A stretch of 64,000 nt of DNA, taken from assembly GCA_031769625.1 (NCBI GenBank), contig JAUIMM010000126.1, positions 3,620,001 to 3,684,000 of the forward strand, read 5' to 3'. Of the stretch, positions 54,961-64,000 are shown in pieces. The position numbers and the translations under genes were made by a program. The first letter of the stretch is position 1. Every line of letters starts with the position of its first letter. The notes under the pieces were generated by a model that was not told where the DNA came from, ran no database searches, and worked only from the letters and a program-made list of their open reading frames with translations. The DNA comes from Taudactylus pleione. Its lineage: Eukaryota > Chordata > Amphibia > Anura > Myobatrachidae.

Positions 54961-57442
54961 ACTCAGTCACAAGCATTATTACCAAACACATAAAAATATA
55001 AGGTGGTTTATAACCCAAACACTAAGGTAGTAGTGGGAGTAAAATATTGTCATTTCCATCATATAATTTGCCTTAGGGATATGCAAGTTTTATTTTTCTT
55101 TATAATTTACTGGGTCAGAACATCAAAACTCACCACAATATTTTCCATATTCTTATAAATCTTATAATGATTACTTAGTTATTTCTTATAATGATTACTT
55201 AGTTATTAGAGACATATCTTACTTTCCCCATTATAGGTAATTTCTGTAAAGAGGAACCAGTTAGTGAGAGGCAGTCTACAGACACACAGGGATAGTCACT
55301 ACAGTGCATTCCCAATTTTACTGAAATCAATACCCAGTATAGATATTTTAAACAAAATGATTAAGAATATATTTCATATTTTGAATATAAATATTGAGTG
55401 AAATTAAGCTTCCAGTGTATGCACAATAAAAGTTTATTGAACAAACTGTAAAAAGATCATAATGTGTTACGTGGGGGAATAATCAAAGCAGTACAGAAAA
55501 TTCAGAATAATATAGTTACCTACCACATAAATAAGAATAACAATGTTATGTTACTGTAAATCAAGAGAAATGTGTTTCTCATATATTCTATAGGGAAGCA
55601 GTCCCATGTAATATCTGCAATAGTTGTGTAATATGTGCAGCTGCTATACCAGATGGGCTGTATCTATACAAGTTTCATTTCCATTAATATTATTGCATTA
55701 CACACATTCATTTAGTCATCAATACCACTAAGAGCTCAGTTAGAGATTTTGTAGTGCAGATGACTCAATGTACAAAAATGAGCCTCATTTGTCACTTTTT
55801 GTCAATTTCCACTAACTTTAATCTTTACCAGATTTTCCACATTTGTGAATATTCATTTAAACCACGCAATGGAGTTTTTTCCTATTTACCTTTGCAGTAT
55901 TCTAGACTTTTTTTTATCTCTTTTTTTTTGTAGAATACATTTAGCCCCTTTTTTTAAAATAATTTACTGTTTATCCAAGCACCTTAAAATATTGTAAAAT
56001 TTAGTAAAGTATGGTCACAACAAATATATACATGAAAATAAACCAAAACCAAAATTTTCTAAAGCGCAAAAAAAAGGAAACGAAAATAATTAAGATTGAA
56101 TGCTGTTTTTATTACTATGCTATAATTATTTATGCCTCAATATTTTCATTACACTTTTGTAAGATGGTGCGTTTGGTGAAAATACAAAGTGCACATTTGT
56201 ACATTTGTTTGTTAGAGCTTTCTTTACTGCATGCTACACATACTAATATACTGTCCCAGTCTCTAATGTAACTTGCTCCTCTAGTCTCAACAGTGCCCTA
56301 TTGCTATTATAATTTATGATTTCTCATGAGTAGGACCTACCTTTTGTTTTCATGTCTATATTTATTTTGATTACCTTGAATGTCCTGTTTTCTCCACTAT
56401 GCAGCGGTGCATAGTATTCCATAGTAATAACAGTGTCACAAATTTACTGTTTATATACAATGTTGCACTAATGATAGAGAGGAGCTTGAAACCTTGCAAT
56501 CTAAAATAATATGCAACACATGTCACTGGGGCAAGCAGTATCAGGGAAGTAGAAGTAGGCTGAGAAGGATTTAGGACATAGACCAAAACTATTGCCGTTC
56601 ACTTAAAAAGGTGGGTTTTAAGGAAACATTGAAGGATACGTAGTTAGAGGAGTGTCTGATTTGTTACATAGACCCTTTTTCTTTTATATAGATTTGTCAG
56701 GAGACTCCTAGTCCAGCAGAAAAATTAGACAAGAAATATGACAAGGGCCACCATTCTGCCACACTCTTTTCAGTAGCTCAGATACTATTGCTTGTTACAG
56801 GATATGCAGAAATTAGTTATGTTTTTTTCATCACATAGTGTGAAGGCATATACAGTAACGGAAACTAAGGAAGATAAACTGGAAGATGAAAATATGTTTA
56901 GACAATAGGTTTATTTAGGAAAATAAAGTATATTCAAGCTGCAAGAGGGGCAAGTGTTTTAAAGAGGATTTAAGCTCCAATATACTGTATAGCAGCATAC
57001 ATTTTTTAGAAGAATTTACGATTTGAACATTTATAGTTGACAGCATAATTTTCTGTTCCATATTATAGATTTTTTTCTCTTTCTAATATATGATGTTTGT
57101 CTAATGCAGCTTTCTGGCAAATTAACGTTTTTTTGATTTAGAGCTAGAAACAGGTAGCTCATGTAAGGCAACTAATATACAGCAGAAATGACTTAGTACC
57201 ACAGAAAGATGTGGATGTAAACACAGTAGAAAAGAGGAATATTATTGAAAAGCACGTTATGTTAAGTGATGGTTTCAAATGTACATTGAAGAATAGTGGA
57301 TGAATGCAAAATCAAACCTGGAAAAAATAACACCCACACCATCTGGGACTGTCTAAGTTATGTCAAATTTTGTAGGATGTTGATTGACAGGACCTGAATT
57401 AAATTTTACTTTGATTAAAAAAACAGTCTTTATAGACTCAAT
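54961..57442. other. Unassigned AT-rich DNA
   Basis: No gene is seen in about 2.5 kb. A direct repeat TTATAATGATTACTTAGTTA occurs twice near 55162-55205. The 56440-56660 part may be an old LINE-associated scrap. Confidence 0.4.
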
Positions 57443-57639
57443 GGGGCTTATGTAATAGCTTGTGACTTCCAGCCACTGTGGGAAGTCCTGTGAGTCTTCC
57501 CGTATTTTTTAAAGTGGCAATCATTTTAAAGGCAAACCCAGTCTGGTTTTGCCTTTAAAATGATTGCCGCTTTAAAAATACGGGAAGACTCACAGGAGTT
57601 CCCGCAGAGGCTGGAAGTCGCAAGCTTTTACATAAGCAC
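57443..57639. mobile_element. Near-perfect hairpin miniature element
   Basis: Two arms of about 90 bases are almost perfect reverse complements, with a loop of only a few bases at about 57540. Words include GTGAGTCTTCCCGTATTTTT / AAAAATACGGGAAGACTCAC and GGCAATCATTTTAAAGGCAA / TTGCCTTTAAAATGATTGCC. The ends are GGGGCTTATGTAATAGC and GCTTTTACATAAGCAC. If transcribed it would form a long double-stranded RNA hairpin. Confidence 0.85.
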
Positions 57640-57804
57640 TAATGTCTGAATCTTAGTGCAACGTTTGTATCCTGGTAATTGGGAAGAAACTTGCAGACTT
57701 GTTGTTAATAAGAGAGGATAAGCCACATTTGTTTTTATGCACTCTTGGCTAGTATCTGAACTTTAGCAGATGGCAAGTAACTATAGAAGAAAATGTTCAT
57801 GGAC

Positions 57805-58570
57805 AAGCAAAAACTCTGACAACAAGCATACCACACTTCGGTCTCCAGGCTCCTGACACCGAAGCTTGCGGGGTCTGAGGCAGTCGCCAAAACCACTGCA
57901 CTTACCTGCTGGATGCCTGATGCCTCTGGTTCCTGGATGCCACCATCTTGGGATAGGGTCATCCAGCCAGCCAATCAGAAGCTCTGGAGTTCCGATCAAA
58001 TGTTCGGCCGGGCTAATCTGAAACCCAGGCAACCTATTTAAACCAATTAGTCCACACAATAGCTGCCAGTACTGCTTCTGTCCCCTGTGGACTGTGTGCT
58101 TGGCTCCAGGTCCCTGTGTGCTCTGAGGATGGCTTGTATATTGATTTCCAAGTCTCCAGTGTTGTTCCAACTCACTGTGATTACCAAGTATCCGTGTTGT
58201 TTCTACTCACTGTTATTTAAAATTCTCCAGTGTTATTGCAGCTCACTGTGTATCAGTCTGCAGAGTATACCACCTATGTGTGACTTCCAGCTGCCAGAAC
58301 TATTCCACCTCTGATACCTTCCAGTTATCATCATCTGCAGTTATACACTCTCTGCCACCACCAGACAACCACAATGCCGACATTGTCCTTACAGTACACC
58401 CTGCAATCATCTGCTACATTCCCCTCAAGGAATCTCTTCCAGTTGTCCCAACTGTAACCCTCCTGTGCAAGAGTCCTGAAATACTCTGCCTTCAGCCTCA
58501 CCTACGTGCCAGTCACCACTAATAGTCTTGGGGCCCAGTCCCAAATCCCAATCCTCCCAGTGTCATGACA
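57805..58570 (+). repeat. LTR-like region with promoter features
   Basis: A GC-balanced stretch has ATCAGAAGCTCTGG, then CCTATTTAAACCAATTAG (TATA-like and CCAAT) at about 58032-58050, then CT-rich DNA ending near TGTCATGACA. This resembles a solo LTR of a gypsy-type retroelement. I could not find a target duplication or an internal coding part. Confidence 0.3.
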
Positions 58571-59139
58571 AAAACACACTGGTCAGATTATAGTGCAGTG
58601 TGTGAGAGCAATGGCAGATTTTACCTAGGGACTGTGTGGCTGCAGCCCCCACAGTAAAATCCACCACTTCAGTGAACCAGTTGCAGTGTGCAATTGCACT
58701 GGCTGCACTGTGACTGGAGGTGACTTCCATTGGAAGTGAAACCTGCCAGTCACACACAGGACAGGCAGCCCCATGGGAAGATGTCTCCTCCCCCAGGGAC
58801 TGCCTGTTTGGGCTGGGATTAGCAGAAAGCTGCTTCCAATGGAAGCCATTGCTCTGCCTTTTCGGGCAGCCCTACACTACTCCTAAGGACTGCAGTCAAT
58901 GCAGTCCCTAGAAGCTTGTGTTATGAACATGCACAGTGCCACCACCACTCATGTGCATGCGCTGGACCATTATTCTATCTAGACTCAAGGCTGTAGATAG
59001 ATCTGCTGATATACTGGCTCTTCACATCATAAATGCAGCCAGATGTTTGATCACTACCAGTGGAAACACTCCCTAACTTACAAATGGTTATGCCAAAATT
59101 TGGCATCACTTCCTACTTCAGCAACAAATGGCAGACAGA
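58571..59139. other. Unassigned palindrome-rich DNA
   Basis: Local inverted pairs occur: GGATTTTAC-type words (CAGATTTTACCTAGGGACTG / CAGTAAAATC), GGCAGCCCCATGGG / CCCAGGGACTGCC, CTTCCATTGGAAG, CTTCCAATGGAAG and GGACTGCAGTCAATGCAGTCC. The construction resembles the hairpin-chain elements, but ends are not clear. No gene. Confidence 0.35.
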
Positions 59140-59445
59140 AGACCAGTGTCCGATATCAGTGGAGATGTAGATGCCAGATCCTGACAGCCGGCATCCCGAT
59201 CATGAGTATAGCGGGCGCTGTTAGCTTATAACCGATGGGGGCGGGTTAGCTTTAGGGACCCCAGGGGGGGGGTTAGGCTGCGGGAGGGGGCAAGTTAGGG
59301 TTAGGCTGCGGACAGGGGGGTTAGGCACCATTAGGGGGGTTAGGGTTAGGCAATAAGGGGGGAGGGTTAGGCTATGCACTAACCGGGAGGGTTAGGGATA
59401 GGGTGTGGGGTAGGGAGGGTTAGGGTAGAGAGGCATACCATACCC
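59140..59445. repeat. Element with degenerate TTAGGG tract
   Basis: GGGTTAGG, GGTTAGGGTTAGGC and AGGGTTAGGGATAGGG words recur from 59240 to 59430. The left flank AGCCGGCATCCCGATCATGA corresponds to the flank of 10610-11095 in the opposite orientation, so both belong to one family. Confidence 0.6.
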
Positions 59446-59464
59446 AACCCATATATATATATAT

Positions 59465-60437
59465 AAACATGTAGAGGGGCACTCTTGGATCAAAGGTTTA
59501 AATGGCTGGTGTGCCTTCCTTAAGTTAAATACAGCAAACAGGCATCCAAAACAATGTACCAGGCGGCACTCCAACGGACTTTGTGAAATTAGAAAATTAG
59601 TGTGTAAATGTATCTGCATGCACCACGGCAACCAGCAGTGGGGGAGAGAGGGAGATGTGCTGGCCTGAAAAGAAGCATACATGGTGCAAAGTGCTAAAAA
59701 CATGGGTGCACAATAAATAAACTATAAAATTGCCTGGAGTGCATTTATTTAATAGCATGTATTTATTTAACAGTCTTCTTCTTGGCTCTTGGAGTCTGTT
59801 CATTATTTCATTAATTATTTATTTATTTATTTACTTATTTCATTGTTTACTTATTTTATTTGACACATTGTCTATATTTCCATATTTAATATGTTTGTAG
59901 ACACACATTTATATTGACTTGTATTATTTTCCTCATATTTGTGTCATTTTACCCACATTTTTCCATAACTTGATTGTCTTTTTCAACACAATGTTGCATT
60001 TTTTATTCTAATTTTTATTGACATATCACATTTAGTGTATTTATTGTGCACCTATGTTTTTAGCACTTTGCAACATGTATGCTTCTTTTCAGGCCAGCAA
60101 ATCTCCCTCTCTCTCTCTCTATCCTCCCATGCTGGATGTCGTGGTGCGTGCAGATACATTGCCGTCGATGCTTTATCCCGGTCACCATGGTTACTTCTCA
60201 GCACTGCTTTGGCATGTCATCACGCACCATGCGACACCCGTTCTGGTGGTGAGAGATGGACGATCACTGGGCCACTTTGGGCTTTATCACCTTACATAAG
60301 GTAAGCACCTTTAATTTAGTACCTTTTCATCCTGACAAAAAGGCCTGCGTGGCCTTGAAATGTTGGCAATAAACTAATTTTCTGATTTCACGAAGTCCGT
60401 TGGAGTGCCGCCTGGTCCGTTGTTATGGACACCTGTT

Positions 60438-60440
<3 letters not shown>
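59465..60440. repeat. Inverted pair of Penelope-type ends around an AT-rich loop
   Basis: The segment 59490-59730 and the segment 60030-60430 are reverse complements. Matching words include GTGCAAAGTGCTAAAAACAT / ATGTTTTTAGCACTTTGCAA, GGCCTGAAAAGAAGCATAC / GTATGCTTCTTTTCAGGCC and CGTTGGAGTGCCGCCTGGT. The right arm has an extra stretch of about 215 bases (60158-60372), absent from the left arm, that contains a hammerhead-like motif. The AT-rich loop is 59730-60030. Confidence 0.75.
60330..60366 (+). other. Hammerhead-ribozyme-like core
   Basis: The sequence reads CCTGACAAA, AAGGCC, loop TGCGT, GGCCTT, GAAA, TGTTGG. The AAGGCC/GGCCTT stem is perfect and sits between a CTGANGA-like box (CTGACAA, with G-to-A at the conserved sixth base) and the GAAA box. 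Penelope-like elements are known to carry hammerhead motifs in their terminal repeats, and the context here is Penelope-type. The altered core base makes activity doubtful. Confidence 0.45.

Positions 60441-60479
<39 letters not shown>
60440..60479. repeat. (TA)n microsatellite
   Basis: An uninterrupted (TA)n of about 40 bases between the inverted Penelope ends and the next Penelope 3' region. Confidence 0.9.
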
Positions 60480-60483
<4 letters not shown>

Positions 60484-61228
60484 AAAAAAAGGAGCCAGCA
60501 CATCCAAGAGTATGAAAATAGAAAAAGATTTTTATCCACATATGAATTTTCAGTGCATCCAAATATTAAGCATATTCAAGAGAAGGCATAAATAAGCCGG
60601 GTCTAGATAGCGTGCATCAAACCAGGGAGTACTTATCCATGGTAGCATAAACCCGATTCCATCTGAAACAGTGATGCTCGATGGGAGCCATTTCGGTGAT
60701 CTCCAAACACCTTAATCATGAGCATGCTGTGCAGTGCCCTCACACCAAATTATATACCCATATGTACCAATCAAACTACCAGACTCACCTGCTCCAACAC
60801 CTGCAGCAAGTCACACCGAGTAAGGGCGGAAGTGACTGCGACATGGAAGGCGGAAGTGACGCTCCGCACAAAGCATCATAAATCAGTTGCAACTCTAATC
60901 AAGGTGAGAAACGGAAATAACATTCTGTCCAGAAGACTACATTACCCAAAATGCATTGAACGCGCAAAACGGAAATTAAATCTTAATTATAGGGTATCGT
61001 AGCAACCAGGTAAACATAAACATGGTAATGATTAACAGAGGTTTGGTGTAGTCCAAACATAGATTAGTGATACAGCTATAGTCAGGCAGTCTACAGTGTG
61101 ACGGACATAAGGGTAGATAATTATAATAACAAACAATATTTACAAATTATACATAAGAGAATTAGATCAAAAGAAAAAAGGCAGACATTAAATCTCATTA
61201 CAAAGATCAGGAGACCACCGTCGATGAA
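60480..61228 (-). other. 3' non-coding region of the Penelope-like element
   Basis: It lies directly downstream of the endonuclease stop at 61229-61231 (minus strand) and runs to the (TA)n at 60440-60479. It contains GGCGGAAGTGAC twice (about 60826 and 60850) and AAACGGAAAT words. No gene. The small plus-strand frames are chance. Confidence 0.5.
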
Positions 61229-62241
61229 TTACAGGAAGCAGCTAAGCGTTAGTGCCTCATTAAGACTATTTGGTGCTACTGTATTAAGACAACTAATCCA
61301 AAAGCATTCCCTCTGTAATAAAAGTTTATTCCGATCGCCACCTCTCCTAAGGGGCGGTATATGATCAATGGGAAAAAAAACAAAAGTCTCTCAATGTATG
61401 TTTACATGAGAAGAAATGTCTTGCTACCGGTGGCGCATTACAATCAACCATGTGCATAGCCTTCTTGATAGAGGATCGATGTAAAGCAATCCTTTCTTTA
61501 AGTAGCCTAATAGTCTTGCCCACGTGCAATTGGCATGGGCATTTAATTAGGTAAACAACAAAACGACTTTCACAATTCAAATGATGTTTGATTTCAAACT
61601 TGTCGTTGTTCACAGGATTTAGAAAATATGTCCCCACAAGTAAAAACTGGCAATTAACACAGCCATGACATTTGTATGCTCCATCTTTGCAACGCAGCCA
61701 TACGTTGGATTTTGTACTCCCAATGTCAGATTTAGCTACGATGTCCTTGACATTACTGCTTCTCTTATAGCTAAACAACGGCTTTTCGATGCACATCTGG
61801 CCAATTACGTCATTCCGACTGAATAATATGCCAGTGTTTCAGGATGGTATCTCGAATATGCTTGGATGCGATGGAATATGTAGATACAAAAACCATGCGA
61901 TTCGCTGAAATGTCTTTGTTCTTATTAACCGCCCGCCCTAGTTAGCCAGTGTAGCGCCGACCGCAATGAGTGCGGTCAGCGCTACACATTTACACAGGAC
62001 CGGTGCTAGGCTTCCAGCGCCGGTCCTGTGCTGCACGCCTGAGCCCGTTCCCTCCCCCTGAGCGCTTGACCAATAGCGCCAGGAGGTGGGCTCAGGCTGT
62101 GCATAACACACGCATCGCCGCCAGCGCTGGCAGCGATGCGAGTGTTAAACAGCAGCCAATGAGAGTCAGATAGACTCTCATTGACTGCTGCAGCACCCAC
62201 TGCAAGAGCCGGACTTCCGTCCGGCTCCTGCAGTGGGTAAT

Positions 62242-62275
62242 GGGACTGACGTCATGACGTCATGACGTTTGTCCC
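62242..62275. promoter_or_regulatory. Tandem CRE-type sites in a palindrome
   Basis: TGACGTCA occurs twice back to back (62247-62254 and 62255-62262), followed by TGACGTTT. The whole is framed by GGGAC and GTCCC. TGACGTCA is the consensus CREB/ATF site. It lies inside a transposon-like insert, so any role is speculative. Confidence 0.5.
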
Positions 62276-62404
62276 ATAATGCTGAGCGCGCCAGCCCGGG
62301 CGGGAGCGGCGTCGCGAGCAGGACCAGTACCAGGAGCAGAGATTCAGGTAAGTATATATTTATATATATATATATTTTTTTTTTTTTAACCTATCTGCAC
62401 AACG

Positions 62405-63060
62405 GGGGAGGGGGTGGCTACTACTGGGGGGACCTCTACTGGAGGGGGGGGGCTACTACTGGGGGGACCTCTACTGGGGGAGTGGTGGCTACTACTGGGG
62501 GGACCTCTACTGGGGGAGGGGTGGCTACTACTGGGGGCGCCATTGGGAGGACCTACTCTACTGGGGACTAATACTTGGGGGGCATTATAAAAGGGGCCTA
62601 CTACTAGAGGCACTGCACTCGGGGGACCACTACTGGGGGCAATAATAGGAAGGGCCACTACAGGGGGCACTAGATAGGTGGGATCACTACAGGGTGCCTG
62701 CATAAGGGGACCACTACTGGGAAAACTGCATGGGGGGGGACTACTGCTGGGGGCACTATATAAAGGGCACTGCATAGGGGGGGACTACTACTGGGGGCAC
62801 CATATAAAGGGCACTGCATAAGGGGATACCGCTTCTGGGCCACTGCATTGTGGGGACTGCTACTGGGGGCACTGCATAAGAGGGAACACTACGTGGGGCA
62901 CTGCATTTGGGGGGGCCACTACTGGGGGTACTGAGTAAGGGGAACTAATTGGGGGCTGTATAAGGGGGACCACTACTGGGGATACTGTATAAGGGGCACT
63001 ACTAGAGGCCTGCATAAGAGGGACCACAACTGCATACTGTATAAGGGGTACTACTGGGGT
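62405..63060. repeat. G-rich CTACTACTGGGGG minisatellite
   Basis: From 62405 to 62545 a unit of about 37 bases (GGTGGCTACTACTGGGG, GGACCTCTACTGG) repeats nearly four times. To 63060 it degrades into variable GGGGCACTGCATAAGGGGG and CCACTACTGGGG words. Many G-runs could form quadruplexes. The open frames here are composition artefacts. Confidence 0.85.
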
Positions 63061-63522
63061 TAAGGTGCATATGGATAGGAATGTTCAGCGTGAAAATAAA
63101 GGGGTGTGTCATGTCGACACACCGCAGTTTTAAGTGACCACGCCTGTTTTTTTCCGCTCGGGATGTTAGGGGGGGCTCCCTTTTCAAATTTGCCCTGGGC
63201 TCCAAATACCCTAGTTACACCACTGCCTGTGTCATCAACAAACATTGTGCAATAGCATCATCGATTTCATTTGTGGGATAGCCTCTATCAATAAATTTAT
63301 TGCCCATGTCTCTTAACGCTTCTGGTAGTTCTGTCCCATCAGAGGTATTACGTACAACCCTCATGAACTGTGACAATGGTAAACCACGTTTTAGTGGAGC
63401 AGGGTGAAAGCTGTCAGCCGACAATAAAGTATTCTTGTCAGTCACCTTTCTATAGAGTCTGGTAGATAACAAATCACCAGATCTGTACACATAAACGTCT
63501 AAAAAGTTAACGGTGGTCTCAT

Positions 63523-63529
63523 GTGTATA

Positions 63530-63607
<78 letters not shown>
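63523..63607. repeat. (TA)n/(TG)n microsatellite
   Basis: Two long TA runs separated by TGTATGTGTGTG mark the upstream end of the Penelope-like coding remnant. Confidence 0.92.
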
Positions 63608-63610
<3 letters not shown>

Positions 63611-64000
63611 AATAAACAAGTAACAAAATTTGTAAAAGGAAGTTTGTAGTACCAGTCCTCTACATCCACCCCTATACTAATAGTTACATTTTAATTAATA
63701 AAAATTTATTAAATACATTTTATAAACATCCTTTACGTATTTTATGAGCTTTATAGATCAGACATAACAGTGTATTAGATCAGATACAACATTTTTTACA
63801 TCAAACCAATGACGTTGGCTGGGGAAAGCAGGCACAACCCACTACAACTGCACACATCATTAACCTATTTTCCTCATTCCACTCACTTCAACCTAGATTG
63901 TACTATTACAATTGCATTAATTCAATCACTAGGCACCATCTCCTCTTGCAATACAATTAACAAAATTTCTAGCTATTATCACAATTGATAAATGTATGAA
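63608..64000. other. Unassigned AT-rich DNA to the window end
   Basis: No gene or clear repeat seen. Confidence 0.4.

Larger units (their letters stand above)
61935..63230. mobile_element. 1.3-kb insertion inside the Penelope-like gene
   Basis: The insert separates two adjoining parts of one reading. Its left 350 bases are a row of palindromes: GTAGCGCCGACCGC / GCGGTCAGCGCTAC, ACAGGACCGGTGC / GCGCCGGTCCTGT, ATGAGAGTC / GACTCTCAT, and CTGCA.GAGCCGGA / TCCGGCTCCTGCAG. G-rich minisatellites follow (62405-63060), and the right end reads CCCTAGTTACACCACTG, a terminus wording common in hAT-type elements. I could not match a left terminus or target duplication, so the boundaries are approximate. 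Confidence 0.6.
61229..63521 (-). pseudogene. Penelope-like reverse transcriptase / GIY-YIG endonuclease, split
   Basis: From 63521 down the minus strand reads VNFLDVYVYRSGDLLSTRLYRK, TDKNTLLSADSFHPAPLKRG and KFIDRGYPTNEIDDAIAQC, the C-terminal part of a Penelope-type reverse transcriptase. About 1.3 kb of foreign DNA (61935-63230) interrupts it. Coding resumes with NRMVFVSTYSIASKHIRDTI. After a frame change near 61800 it continues PLFSYKRSSNVKDIV, then the GIY-YIG domain (RFVVYLIKCPC, LHVGKTIRLLKERI). After a stop near 61390 it ends PPLRRGGDRNKLLLQRE, ALTLSCFL and TAA at 61229-61231. The 5' part, with the catalytic YADD region, is missing beyond the TA microsatellite at 63523. It encodes no working enzyme. 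Confidence 0.88.

Noticed and set aside
62386..62775. 129-codon minus-strand frame of P and S
   Set aside because: It is a reading of the G-rich minisatellite, and its repetition explains the lack of stops.

Overview
The window looks like intergenic or intronic DNA of a vertebrate with a large, transposon-rich genome, most likely a frog or toad. The reasons are the mix of element types (hAT, Tc1/mariner, many Harbinger-like and TTAA-flanked miniature elements, L2-clade LINEs, Penelope-like elements with GIY-YIG endonuclease), long AT-rich unassigned stretches, and no bacterial gene organisation. I found no convincing host protein-coding exon, tRNA, rRNA or CRISPR array. The organism call is an inference.

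Left part (1-7.2 kb): a foldback element holding three further insertions (about 630-1975), then the best-preserved unit of the window, a 5.1-kb hAT transposon at 2073-7179. It has an exact 8-bp target duplication, matching terminal octamers, an uninterrupted 934-codon BED-finger transposase on the minus strand, an upstream leader ORF one base out of frame, five 160-bp repeats and a TATA-type promoter at its 5' end.

Middle (7.2-32 kb): unassigned AT-rich DNA carrying miniature elements, an L2 LINE 3' end (13 kb), a decayed Tc1 element (15.4-16.9 kb) and a rearranged second hAT relative (17.6-19.1 kb). At 21.1-25.9 kb, insertions can be ordered by their target duplications: one non-coding foldback retroelement inside a Penelope-like insertion inside a third element. 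Three copies (11.2, 25.0, 28.2 kb) of a miniature element made of consecutive palindromes stand out.

Right part (32-64 kb): long-inverted-repeat elements (35.4, 41.1 kb), two copies of an 860-bp non-coding family (26.9 and 38.5 kb), a cluster of three short hAT-type elements inserted in one older repeat (46.8-48.4 kb), a broken L2 LINE (49.7-52.4 kb), inverted Penelope-type ends with a hammerhead-like motif (59.5-60.4 kb), and a decayed Penelope-like gene (61.2-63.5 kb) split by a 1.3-kb insertion with tandem CRE sites and G-rich minisatellites. Two non-repetitive stretches (about 30.4-31.0 and 52.7-53.1 kb) are candidates for conserved regulatory DNA, on weak grounds.

The genes do not form a pathway. 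Only the hAT transposase looks potentially functional; its likely partners are its own terminal repeats and any related non-autonomous copies.
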